Source: Periplaneta americana (lineage: Eukaryota > Arthropoda > Insecta > Blattodea > Blattidae). Taken from it: a stretch of 64,000 nucleotides of DNA. The translations under genes were made by a program, and so were the position numbers. Of this stretch, positions 47,163-58,075 are shown piece after piece. The stretch is taken from contig NC_091122.1 of NCBI RefSeq assembly GCF_040183065.1, positions 154,464,455-154,528,454 of the forward strand, read 5' to 3'. The notes under the pieces were generated by a model. It did not search any database and was not told the origin of the DNA. It worked only from the letters and a program-made list of their open reading frames with translations. Position 1 is the first letter of the stretch, and each line of letters opens with the position of its first letter.

Positions 47163-50100
47163 GTAAGAATATTCCATCTTAAAGGTTACTTATGTCCCTG
47201 ATATAGAGAAAATGCATAGGATTTATAGTATGGAGTAGTGAAAATTGGATGTGATCACTGGGCGAGCTGTATGCCCCCCAGCCCGCCCCAAATACGTACT
47301 TTACTTATACACCAAATTCGTCGTACGTAAATGTAAAACATGGTCATATTTCCTGAATGTGATGAGGTTTTCAGTGTCGCCAACACCTCTCACATAATAC
47401 TACATACCTAATCTAACCTAAGCTAACCTCTCACATAATACTACATACCTAATCTAACCTAAGCTAACCTCTCACATAATACTACACACCTAATCTAACC
47501 TAAGCTAACCTCTCACATAATACTACACACCTAATCTAACCTAAGCTAACCTCTCACATAATACTACATACCTAATCTAACCTAAGCTAACCTCTCACAT
47601 AATACTACATACCTAATCTAACCTAAGCTAACCTCTCACATAATACTACATACCTAATCTAACCTAAGCTAACCTCTCACATAATACTACACACCTAATC
47701 TAACCTAAGCTAACCTCTCACATAATACTACACACCTAATCTAACCTAAGCTAACCTCTCACATAATACTACATACCTAATCTAACCTAAGCTAACCTCT
47801 CACATAATACTACATACCTAATCTAACCTAAGCTAACCTCTCACATAATACTACACACCTAATCTAACCTAAGCTAACCTCTCACATAATACTACATACC
47901 TAATCTAACCTAAGCTAACCTCTCACATAATACTACACACCTAATCTAACCTAAGCTAACCTCTCACATAATACTACACGCCTAATCAAACCTAAGCTAA
48001 CCTCTCACATAATACTACACGCCTAATCTAACCTAAGCTAACCTCTCACATAATACTACACACCTAATCTAACCTAAGCTAACCTCTCACATAATACTAC
48101 ACGCCTAATCAAACCTAAGCTAACCTCTCACATAATACTACACGCCTAATCTAACCTAAGCTAACCTCTCACATAATACTACACACCTAATCTAACCTAA
48201 GCTAACCTCTCACATAATACTACATACCTAATCTAACCTAAGCTAACCTCTCACATAATACTACACACCTAATCTAACCTAAGCTAACCTCTCACATAAT
48301 ACTACACACCTAATCTAACCTAAGCTAACCTCTCACATAATACTACATACCTAATCTAACCTAAGCTAACCTCTCACATAATACTACATACCTAATCTAA
48401 CCTAAGCTAACCTCTCACATAATACTACATACCTAATCTAACCTAAGCTAACCTCTCACATAATACTACACACCTAATCTAACCTAAGCTAACCTCTCAC
48501 ATAATACTACACACCTAATCTAACCTAAGCTAACCTCTCACATAATACTACATACCTAATCTAACCTAAGCTAACCTCTCACATAATACTACATACCTAA
48601 TCTAACCTAAGCTAACCTCTCACATAATACTACACACCTAATCTAACCTAAGCTAACCTCTCACATAATACTACACGCCTAATCTAACCTAAGCTAACCT
48701 CTCACATAATACTACACATCTAATCTAACCTAAGCTAACCTCTCACATAATACTACAACCTAATCTAACCTAAGCTAACCTCTCACATAATACTACATAC
48801 CTAATCTAACCTAAGCTAACCTCTCACATAATACTACATACCTAATCTAACCTCTCACATAATACTACATACCTAATCTAACCTAAGCTAACCTCTCACA
48901 TAATACTACAGACCTAACCTAACTTAGCCTAAACTCTCATATAATACCACCCACCTAACCTAGCCTGTCACATAATACTATACATCTGTAGTAACATTCC
49001 TCACGTTTATTATCATTTCGTTTGCAAATGTTGCCCTCCAGTGGTCTACGTATGTCAGTGGAAGACGTGGAAAGTAACTCATTTACAAAACGCAACATAG
49101 TTCATAGCCAAGGCCTACAGGATGACCAATATGCTAACATGTCGATGCCATGCTAACCATTAAACATAGATTGATTTAATGATAAAAGAAATAGCTGAAA
49201 TAAAATTGAAAACCACCCATGGACGATAATAAGATCAATGATGACTTTTGACTATTTCGATACAGAAGAATTTACGGACACTTACTTACTTACAAATGGC
49301 TTTTAAGGAACCCGAAGGTTCATTGCCGCCCTCACATAAGCCCGCCATCGGTCCCTATCCTGTGCAAGATTAATCCAGTCTCTATCATCATACCCCACCT
49401 CCCTCAAATCCATTTTAATATTATCCTCCCATCTACGTCTCGGCCTCCCTAAAGGCATTTTTCCCTCCGGTCTCCCAACTAACACTCTATATGCATTTCT
49501 GGATTCGCCCATACTTGCTACATGCCCTGCCCATCTCAAACGTCTGGATTTTAAGTTCCTAATTATGTCAGGTGAAGAATACAATGCGTGCAGTTCTGTG
49601 TTGTGTAACTTTCTCCATTCTCCTGTAACTTCATCCCGCTTAGCCCCAAATATTTTCCTAAGCACCTTATTCTCAAACACCCTTAACCTATGTTCCTCTC
49701 TCAGAGAGAGAGTCCAAGTTTCACAACCATACGGAACAACCGGTAATATAACTGTTTTATAAATTCTAACTTTCAGATTTTTGGACAGCAGACTGGATGA
49801 TAAGAGCTTCTCAACCGAATAATAACACGCATTTCCCATATTTATTCTGCGTTTAATTTCCTCCCGAGTGTCATTTATATTTGTTACTGTTGCTCCAAGA
49901 TATTTGAATTTTTCCCACCTCTTCGAAGGATAAATCTCCAATTTTTATATTTCTATTTCGTACAATATTCTGGTCACGAGACATAATCATATACTTTGTC
50001 TTTTCGGGATATTTACGGACACTACTGTATTAATAATAAATGTTTAATTACATGCCCTCCATTACATCTAAAAATTAGGAATTGTTATTCTGAATCAATT

Positions 50101-50310
50101 TGTGTAACAGTGAATTACAGCATTCAGACACACCAAGTTTTAAAATTAAGTGAAACTTGTATCCTAGTTCCAGAAAGGAAGAGGCCATTGGAGTACAACG
50201 TCAACGCTCCCCCAAGGTGGTTGGAGCTCGCCTTGGCAGTAGACCACACTGTAATCAGATTCCATGGTCGTGAGCGAGTTCAACAATATGTGCTTGCTCT
50301 AATGAACATA
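45995..50310 (+). CDS. ADAMTS metalloprotease, 5' part (ADAMTS2/3/14-like)
   Basis: Two exons, 45995-47162 and 50174-50310, join in frame (1168 nt ends phase 1; GAA is completed across the join) and give 435 residues. Residues 1-22 are a signal peptide. Residues around 216-283 (CLLQTGTVRGFPNSIVALTT, GLIQIDGESYFVQPL, HPHLVYKVK) are the reprolysin M12B propeptide. R324-T-K-R327 is a furin-type cleavage site, and another basic RKRR lies at 61-64. Exon 2 begins the zinc protease domain: RWLELALAVDHTVIRFHGRE, then QQYVLALMNI. The VDH..VRFHG..vQ.YvL.LMNI wording is closest, from memory, to procollagen N-proteinases. Expected role: secreted protease of the extracellular matrix. The HExxH zinc site, disintegrin-like and thrombospondin exons were not found before 64000. 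Confidence 0.85.
47386..48970 (+). repeat. 41-bp minisatellite, about 38 copies, in ADAMTS intron 1
   Basis: Each unit begins CCTCTCACATAATACTAC, then ATACC/ACACC/ACGCC, then CTAATCTAACCTAAGCTAA. Period is exactly 41 bp (CCTCT at 47386, 47427 and so on), with decay only in the last three units. Variant order shows higher-order duplication; for instance a run of eight units with the same ATACC/ACACC pattern recurs 19 units later. Flanks (GAGGTTTTCAGTGTCGCC, ACCTAGCCTGTCAC) are unique. Confidence 0.97.
49283..50010 (-). mobile_element. LINE of the (TAAG)n family with 13-bp target duplication
   Basis: ATTTACGGACACT flanks both sides (49270-49282 and 50011-50023). The minus strand holds an almost open 212-codon frame (49941-49303) running LGATVTNINDTREEIKRRIN, YGCETWTLSLREEHRLRVFE, KIFGAKRDEVTGEW, LRWAGHVASMGESRNAYRVL and GRPRRRWEDNIKMDL to NLRVP-stop, with a (TAAG)n tail. 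The upstream 40 residues are in another frame. 5'-truncated, it sits antisense in ADAMTS intron 1 and is the best-preserved copy here. Confidence 0.92.
50174..50310 (+). CDS. ADAMTS coding exon 2 (start of catalytic domain)
   Basis: Acceptor TTCCAG at 50168-50173, donor GTAAGTACC at 50311. Encodes residues 390-435, ending ALMNI in phase 0. It lies 150 bp downstream of the LINE's target duplication. Confidence 0.87.
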
Positions 50311-50944
50311 GTAAGTACCGTGTGTCCCAAAGATGCTCTCATTAAGAATTTCTCGTTTTATTCTTGCCTTTTTCATTCAAAGTTGCTTTAATATTTTAGA
50401 TTTGGACTTTTGGAATGCATGGCGAATTTTACCAAATGAAGAGTACAAGGGAAAAACAAAGTCATAATTCTGTTAAGGATGATGAAATCATCTAATTCGG
50501 TATATTACTGCAAAATTTATTGCTGTTCTTAATGAAAAAGTAGGACAGGATGACTGTATCCGTGGTGATAAATCTCCTTAACCAGTCTTGATAAGAAAAA
50601 CACTAAACTACACTCCATCCTTTTTCCTTTCAAGAACCCTTGCCACTTGTTCATATCTTAGGCTACACACCATTTTCTTCAATTGTAGGTTGGTTTTTCT
50701 TTACTATTGCACAATATAGTGAATGTGAATGTGAATGTTGTTCACGTGAAATAGCTCATCATGTGAACCACACCAATCGAGCTTCCCCTCCTGTAGGAGG
50801 CCCTAGCCCTTCATGGGACACAGTGGATTCATTCATTCATTCATTCACTGCACAATTGCTTCCCATTCTTTGTTTTCTTCTCATTATCTGTGCTTCCCTT
50901 TCTACTCGACCCATCTCTTCTTTTCATACTGCCTTATAATAGAT
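50311..50944. other. ADAMTS intron 2, with possible LINE 3' end
   Basis: Near 50780-50855 the sequence CCCTAGCCCTTCATGGGACA followed by (ATTC)n looks like the 3' end of another LINE in + orientation. Otherwise featureless. Confidence 0.35.
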
Positions 50945-51263
50945 TTATTGTACATAATTATCAGCCAGAACTTTAATCAGAGGTGATGATGATGACGATT
51001 ATTATTATTATTATTTTTATTGGATTATTTACGACGCTGTATCAACATCTAGGTTATTTAGCGTCTGAATGATATGAAGGTGATAATGCCGGTGAAATGA
51101 GTCCGGGGTCCAGCACCTAAAGTTACCCAGCATTTGCTCGTATTGGGTTGAGGGAAAACCCCGGAAAAAACCTCAACCAGGTAACTTGCCCCGACCAGGA
51201 ATCGAACCCGGGCCACCTGGTTTCGCAGCCAGACGCGCTGACCGTTACTCCACAGGTGTGGAC

Positions 51264-51327
<64 letters not shown>

Positions 51328-51397
51328 AGCTGTATTGTACATAATTATCAGGCAGAACTTTAATCAGGGGTGATGATGATAATGACTATGATTATTA

Positions 51398-51443
<46 letters not shown>

Positions 51444-51520
51444 GTAATAATAATAATTATAACTATCATCATCACCTCTGATTGAGGTTCTGGCTGATAG
51501 TTATGTACAATATATCTATA
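50945..51520. repeat. Three copies of a 55-bp sequence beside TTA microsatellites
   Basis: TTGTACATAATTATCAGCCAG...TTTAATCAGAGGTGATGATG occurs directly at about 50948-50995 and 51335-51380, and inverted at about 51462-51515. Between them are (ATT)n tracts and a family-A SINE. The inverted copy with its (AAT)n tract makes a large foldback. Confidence 0.75.
51016..51263 (-). repeat. tRNA-derived SINE, family A, copy 3
   Basis: Best preserved copy: head (minus) CACACCTGTGGAGTAACGG and a perfect B box GGTTCGATTCC in CCCGGGTTCGATTCCTGG. Flanked on both sides by (ATT)n. Confidence 0.88.
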
Positions 51521-51531
51521 ATAATAATAAC

Positions 51532-51570
<39 letters not shown>

Positions 51571-51764
51571 CATCATCATCATCATAATATTGTGAATTTA
51601 ACAGGGAAAATAAATAAATACCTATTTCACTAGGCCAACGCCTTCCGCAACTGGATACCTGGTTCTAATGACTTTACAGATTACGAGTATATAATAGACA
51701 TGGAAACACGATACAATTATTTTACTTGCCATTATAATTCAGTATGGCTTCAGCTCTTACGAAT

Positions 51765-52780
51765 TATTTATTCATTCATTTATTTCTTTAATCATTCATT
51801 TCATAGTTTATTTATTCACTTATTTCATCATTTATTTATTTAATCATTCATTCATTTACTTAATCGTTTATTTATTCATGTATTTATTTAATTACTTATT
51901 TAATCATTTTATTATTTTATTTTTTAATCTTCTAATTATTCATCAATTTATTTAATCATTCATTTATTCATCTATTTACTTAATCATTCATTTATTCATG
52001 TAGTTATTTAATTATTCATTTATTAATTTAATTATATAATCGTTTATTTATTCTTATATTTTAATCATTTATTCACCTATTTATTTAATCATTTACTTAT
52101 TTTCGCATGTTTAATCATTTGTTTATTCATCTATTTATTTATTCATTTATTTATTTAATAATTTATTTATTCATTCATTTACTGATTTATTTCCTTATCC
52201 AACTAATCATTTACCTATTCATTAATTTACCCATTTATTTATTTATATTTTATATATTTATTATTCATTATTTTGCTTGCTTGCTTCCTTCCTTGCTTGC
52301 TTCATTTATTCATTTTCATGTATTTATTTTTCTTAATTATTTATTTTTATTTACTTATTTATGTATTCATTCATTCATACCGTCACTCACTCAGTAACTC
52401 AGTCACTCACTCGCTCAGAAATTCACTCACTCACTCAGTAACTCAGTGACTCACTCGCTCAGTAATTCACTCAATCACTCAGTAACTCAGTCACTTACTC
52501 ACTCACTCATTAATTCATTTTATTAATTTTCTTTATTTATGCATTTATTTACTTATTTATCTATAGCTTCATTTATCTATCTATATCTATTTACTATATA
52601 CATATATATTTATCTATTCACTTATCTAATTATTTATCTATTTATTTATTCATTCAGTTATTCATCTACACATTCATCCATCCATCCATCCATCCATCCA
52701 TCCATCCATCCACACACCCACCCATCCATTTATCCATCACCCACCCACCCATCCATCTGTCTATCTACCTAATTATTTCT
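51765..52780 (+). repeat. Degenerate tetranucleotide array
   Basis: About 1 kb of mixed ATTT, ATTC and TTAATC words. A CTCA-type block (CACTCACTCAGTAACTCAGT) lies at 52380-52510, and (CATC)n runs to (CACC)n at 52670-52765. Frames are artefacts. Confidence 0.9.
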
Positions 52781-52789
52781 AGAAATTTC

Positions 52790-53600
52790 GTTGTAAGATA
52801 TTTTCACATCAATAAATTCGTTCAATCGGTCATATTTCGATGAAGGGATGCTTTTTTCCGTTCCCAAGAAATATTCGTAACGCCGGCATTCCTACAAATG
52901 AAATTATTTAAGACTGCGTCTTATGGAGACATGGACGGGAATTATGAATGTTTCCGTTGAACTGAACAAATTCGTTGAAATGGTGTTCGTTATAACGATC
53001 TTTAACTGCATCAAGGAATCTGTTAACGAGTATTTCTGCGAATATCTCTAAATCTATTTTTTTTTCAGAATCAAAATACTTTCTTTAATGAGAAAGGAAG
53101 GACGGAAAATAAAGAAAAGCGAAGTAGAAAATGACAGTCGTGCACCGCACTCGACATCGTCAAATCGAAGATTCATTCCGCCATGCCATCTCATGCTTAA
53201 ACACACTGCGAAGGGAAATCCATGAGGAGTGGAAAGTAAATACGACACGATTACCCCTTCCATCGTTTATCTGACAAGCGAGTGTGAGATTATAATCGGG
53301 AAGCTGGTTGACGTGGGTGGCAGGGAGGACGCATGCGTTGTCTTTCATGTGAACTGGAGTGAGGATTCAGTCTCTGGGCCTGGATTTCTGCACAGCATCC
53401 GATTTGCTCTTGAATACGCATATCCTCAACGGGTATTTAGAGTATCGCTTTGTTAGATTGTAAAATAGGACTGCGCTGTAATGAACCTGTATCAAACACA
53501 AGTTATCTATGTTCAACTGAAATTGGTGGAATGTTTATTAATTTATTAAACAAAGTGAGTAAAAAGCAAGGAACACTGCTTGTAGTTTTCGTATTTTCAA
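52790..53600. other. Unique sequence with a GC-richer patch (53200-53450)
   Basis: Within the presumed ADAMTS intron. The patch around 53270-53420 has balanced composition and an open + frame at 53229-53456, but no ADAMTS motif (no HExxH, no Cys-rich block). It may be a conserved regulatory element. Confidence 0.3.
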
Positions 53601-53604
53601 TTTT

Positions 53605-53830
53605 ATGTATGTATGTATGTATGTATGTATGTATGTATGTATGTATGTATGTATGTATGTATGTATGTATGTATGTATGTATGTATGCATGTACAGGAAC
53701 ATCATTTTATTTTTACTAACATTTTTAATATTAACTTGCCTATACCTCTGGATCAACACCGTTTGCTACCCCCTTCCACGGCTGGAGTTCGATGATATTG
53801 GCGTAATATATAAACAAATCACTTTACTAG
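53605..53830 (+). repeat. (ATGT)n-anchored dispersed repeat, copy 1
   Basis: About 21 ATGT units (53606-53688) followed by ACATCATTTTATTTTTACTA and a body with CCCCCTTCCACGGCTGG. An inverted relative lies at 54640-54845. Confidence 0.7.
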
Positions 53831-53874
53831 GTATAGGAGAGAAGAAAAGTAGTTCATCCATTTACGTAAACTAG

Positions 53875-54639
53875 GAAATATCGCGCTTTTGAGTTTGATC
53901 ATTTTCATTAGGTTTTTGTTTAATCAAAATACAGTACAGTATTAACAATGAGTGTTTTTACTCACGAACTGAGCTGTCCATGTGGACGTATTCATTATGC
54001 AGTGCATATTATACTGTCTACAGTACATTAGCGTACAATATAGAGAATGGAGTTAAATAAAAAAATAATCATAATATGGATATTTAAACACATTTTTGAA
54101 AATGGTGGTCGTTCATTTCGATACAGGCTTCAGTTCTAATGTGCATATTATCGCACTATAGACTATTCTACCTAATCCAAATTACCAGTTTCGTTCTTCG
54201 TACTAGTAACTCATGTTGAAATAATTCTGTACCTACTCTATAAAAGAGCACTTTACGTACTGTAAATTCAATCTTCACTTCTGCCCGATCCGAAAAGATA
54301 AAATTACTCATACATACTATCTGCTGTCCATCAAGTGGTTATGTCTTAGGGTCGTAGAAAGGGAGGAAATCACGTGACAATTACTTAACGAGGCCCTTTT
54401 ATTTAAGTTATTTTAAACAGTTGTATAATCTTGCGTAGACGTCCAATTCCTAACAGAAATTAATGTTCTCAGAAAAGAGCTAAGACAGCCCAGCCACTAG
54501 CTGGCAAGTAAAAGCTGGTGGGGGAAACCGGGATACGACGTAGGCAAATGGACGACAGTACCTGTGGGAAAATGATTCAATATTGAAAGCTCTTTCGTCA
54601 CTGGAAAACGCGAACATATTTTTGGAACGTACTGTTTAC
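53875..54639. other. No gene recognised
   Basis: AT-rich intronic or intergenic sequence. Confidence 0.4.
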
Positions 54640-54845
54640 TATGACCGTAAGGCTACTATGACGTATATGCGGTCTTGGATCTGTGTGGAAGACGGTTGAA
54701 CTTCATTAGTAGAAGGGGTGGGAGTGAAGTACATTAAAAAACTCAGGTACAATAAAAATTGAAGTAAAAATAAAATGATGTATCTGTGTATGTATGTATG
54801 TATGTATGTATGTATGTATGTATGTATGTATGTATGTATGTATGT
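54640..54845 (-). repeat. (ATGT)n-anchored dispersed repeat, copy 2 (inverted)
   Basis: Read on the minus strand, (ACAT)n is followed by ACATCATTTTATTTTTACTT and CCACCCCTTCTAC, parallel to the body of copy 1. The pairing suggests a mobile unit with a microsatellite at one end. Confidence 0.65.
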
Positions 54846-55169
54846 ACTAACTGTATACGCGGTGAAAGTAATACATGGCTCCCACAAAAAACCTTACGGT
54901 TTCGAACACAGTAACTCACGTTCAATGAAACTCAGATATTTAAAATTCATACCGATGGAAAGAGAAACTCGAAAAGTTTTGTTTTATAATACATGACATG
55001 TGGTAAGACTGCTAAGAGCCCGGATGTTTAGGCATTTATAACAGTTAAAATAGGCAATAAAAACGTAAAAAAGGCACAATAATCTTTGAAAAAGGCATTA
55101 TAAATTTTAAAAAAGGCATAATATATTTTAGCAATAAATTTAAATTATATCAACATAACCCTCATATTT

Positions 55170-55335
55170 ACTTCGTAGGTGACACATGTTGACTTATTTT
55201 TTCGTGATTAACTGTCTTTTCACAAACCTTACATAACAAAACTGTTCCATCGGTTGAAAACACATGGGTAGGCCTACCAAATTCACTAACGTAAGCACAA
55301 AGTTTACTTTTCAATGGTTTACTGAATTTAGGCAT
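55170..55335 (-). pseudogene. hAT transposase N-terminal remnant (CGGBP1-like)
   Basis: Minus strand from 55335: MPKFSKPLKSKLCAYVSEFG, then LLCKVCEKTV and KISQHVS. This parallels the start of the intact transposase at 25631 ([20 protein letters not shown]). Only the zinc-finger region survives. The AAAAAGGCA-type repeats at 55040-55140 may be subterminal motifs of the same element. Confidence 0.7.
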
Positions 55336-55707
55336 TCTAGCTAACCGATCTTATACCTTCTGTCACTCGACAACTCCACTAATCAAACAGTTACTCCACA
55401 CTTACGGCTTGCACTTGGAATTCGGGTGGAGGAAGGACCAAGGTGAAACATATCTCTGGTGGGAGGCTGCAGGGTTGCCTCATCAGGTGGGAAAAATCAG
55501 TCTCATTACTATATTGTCCGACCTCGTAAGAAAACATCTTAGTCTGTACCCATATACAGTAAACATAAACAAGTAATCACACTGAAAGAAAGTGACAGGC
55601 AGAAGAGATACAGTATGATGTTGCTTTATTTGGCTAGCAGAGTTCAACCAAGTTGTCATTGACTGGACAAAATTTTCTAGACAGATGAAGCACACTTCTT
55701 TTTAAAT

Positions 55708-56281
55708 GGTTGTGGCTGAGGGGTTAGCGAGTCTAATTCCAAACCCAGCGGTCCCGGGTTCGATTCCCGGTCAGGACGAGTTGCCTGGGTGAGGTTTTTT
55801 CCCCCCCTCACTCCTATGGATGAATATCAGGTAACTTTATCAGACGATTGGAACCCCACTCATCTTCGCTATTTCCTTTCCTCTCCCATCATCCTTTCCT
55901 TATCATCCCGTTTCTGGGTTTTCAGATCACTCTACCGGCGACCTCCCGAAACTACTGGCTCTCTCGACCGGCCTCCGTGGAATGTAGCTAAACGACGTTG
56001 AATGGCTTCTGCTACGAGCACCCGAGGCGGACCTACTCGGGGCAGGAGTTTCGCCTCGGACCGACAAGGGGGCCTTGGGGGAAGTTGCCGAAGCAGGAAT
56101 GGTATATGGATTTCTGTTGGCTGTAGGGACCGGTCCTTAGGGAGTCATGTGGTTAGGGTTGGTGCGCGTAGGGGATCTATGGCACGCAACTCATTCCATA
56201 TCGAGGGTTAGCGCAATAGATCTCAACAGGTCGCAGTGCTGAGCCATCCGTGCCCCCCTCACTTAAATTCCATTCCATTCC
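55708..56281 (+). repeat. Long tRNA-derived SINE, family D
   Basis: Head TGGCTGAGGGGTTAGCGAG (A box) and perfect B box GGTTCGATTCC at 55757-55767. The GC-rich body includes CTACCGGCGACCTCCCG and CACGCAACTCATTCCATATC, and the (ATTCC)n tail lies at about 56264-56282. Unusually long (about 570 bp) for a SINE. Confidence 0.75.
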
Positions 56282-56282
56282 A

Positions 56283-57003
56283 AAATAATTTATTTCGGCG
56301 CTTAATGTGCTAATAATCGTGCTTTAGTAGCATTGGTGTAATATGAATAATGATCGACAATACACAATCCTGTAATTGATTTATATAATTCCATCGCATA
56401 CTGTAAATTGTGAGCGAGGATTAAGTTGCATGAATCTCGTAAAAACTGGAAGTTAACCGCCTTTCAGTAAAAAGAGTCAGCACTCTGCTAAATCTTGAAT
56501 TTATCGTGAAGAATTTTAATGTTTATATCATCCATAAAATAACGTTTTTTAAAGTGATGTAAATTCAGCAGTAACTGATTCTAAACATACCTACGTCTAA
56601 TGGTTTACTTAGGCCTACATAAGTATATCTAGAATGTGGTAAGATGGATTGAAAGTAATACAACTCTCCGAGAAACAAATTACGTAACTTTTTTTCTGCA
56701 TACTTTATTAATTTTATCCTTCTGTATAATTATTTACCCTATACCTAATATTGCACAATATTTTCGGAATTTGCACAATATAACTTTTAATTTGTGCATT
56801 TTTGCGATAATTATTTATTTTCTAACTGGTCTAAAAGGCAGTAACCGAGGCATTAAACAGTGTCTCAAAACATGAGTTTCACATCTGCTACCAGCAGTGG
56901 CAGCAACGTTGGAAAATGTGTGTGCAGTCTCAAGGGAACTGCTTTGAAGATGATCACATTGTAGTTGGTTAAAAATGCAAGTAAAAGTGCTTTTATAACC
57001 AGT
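56283..57003. other. No gene recognised
   Basis: AT-rich. The short frame at 56636-56875 has no domain. Confidence 0.4.
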
Positions 57004-57339
57004 CTCATTACTACGGCCATGACATCGGTATTTGTATTAGTTTGAAGGTGAACACACGACGCCGGACAGAATGTAGTCGACGTGTTTCAAGTACAGCAGC
57101 GGAAGCGAATTTGACACACGCCTAAGCAAGCGCGTTCCGTGTTTTGTATACGATTATTGCGTGTTATAAAATCAAGACAATACAATCATTGTACATATGG
57201 GTTAACATCGGAAAGATCTAAAATGTTAAAGTTGAGAATAATTGTTGGAAATCATACTTAAATTGTCACAAATGTGGTGAAACATAAGTCTGAAAACATG
57301 CTATTTTTTAATATTTAGAGTTACGCATTACAGTTTTGG

Positions 57340-57680
57340 AATGCCGAAAACGTACATAGCGTATGATGATATAAGAAAAAAAGGTGTGTGCGAAAATGAA
57401 CACAGTAATACAAAATACTGTGGTTTCAATACATCATGCAAAATTGCAAGAGTTTTGTCATATGACAAGTGCGATTGTTATGAACTTGATGTAGAAACGA
57501 AATTGATGATGTGAAATATTTTACATATGCGCCCTTGGTTTCAACCGATGTAGAACGCTGTTTTTCTGCATACAAGGTTATACTATCCGACACTCAGCGG
57601 TCATTTTCCTTTGAAACTTTGAAAATGAATGTTGTTTATTGCAGCAGGAACCGAAACCAGGCGAATAACATGCAAGAAAA
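57340..57680 (+). pseudogene. Internally deleted hAT transposase (CGGBP1-like) in the outer element
   Basis: Starts MPKTYIAYDDIRKKGVCEN near 57345, the family's MPK start, and stops at MM-stop near 57515. It is followed in another frame by YAPLVSTDVERCFSAYKVIL and SDTQRSFSFETLKMNVVYC, the C-terminal dimerisation block seen intact at 24147. The catalytic core is missing. Confidence 0.75.
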
Positions 57681-58075
57681 GTAAGGTAGGTACTGAATAA
57701 ATGTGATAAATAAATTAATGTAACAGTTAAATATAGGGAATGCAAAATTGTACGCCATATACCTTTTCGGCATTCTAAAACTGTAATGCAAATCTCAGAA
57801 TATTAAAAAAGAACATCTTTTCAGACTCATGTTTTACTACTTTGTGACAATTTAAGTATGATTTTCAACAATTTTATTATTCTCAACCTCACCAGCATTA
57901 AGACCTTTCCGATATTAACCCTTATATACAATAATAATTGTATTGTCTTGATTTTATAACTCGCAATAATCGTATACAAAACACGGAACGTGCTTGCTTA
58001 GGCGTGTGTCAAATTCTCTTCCGCTGCTGTACTTGAAATGCCTACTACATTCTGTCCGGCGTCGTATGTTCACCT

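Noticed and set aside
47386-48970. Regular 41-bp array as a CRISPR
   Set aside because: No repeat/spacer alternation; the whole unit repeats head to tail, in an intron of an animal gene.
51765-52780. Tyr/Ile/Leu-rich membrane protein frames
   Set aside because: Translations of degenerate ATTT/ATTC tetranucleotides.
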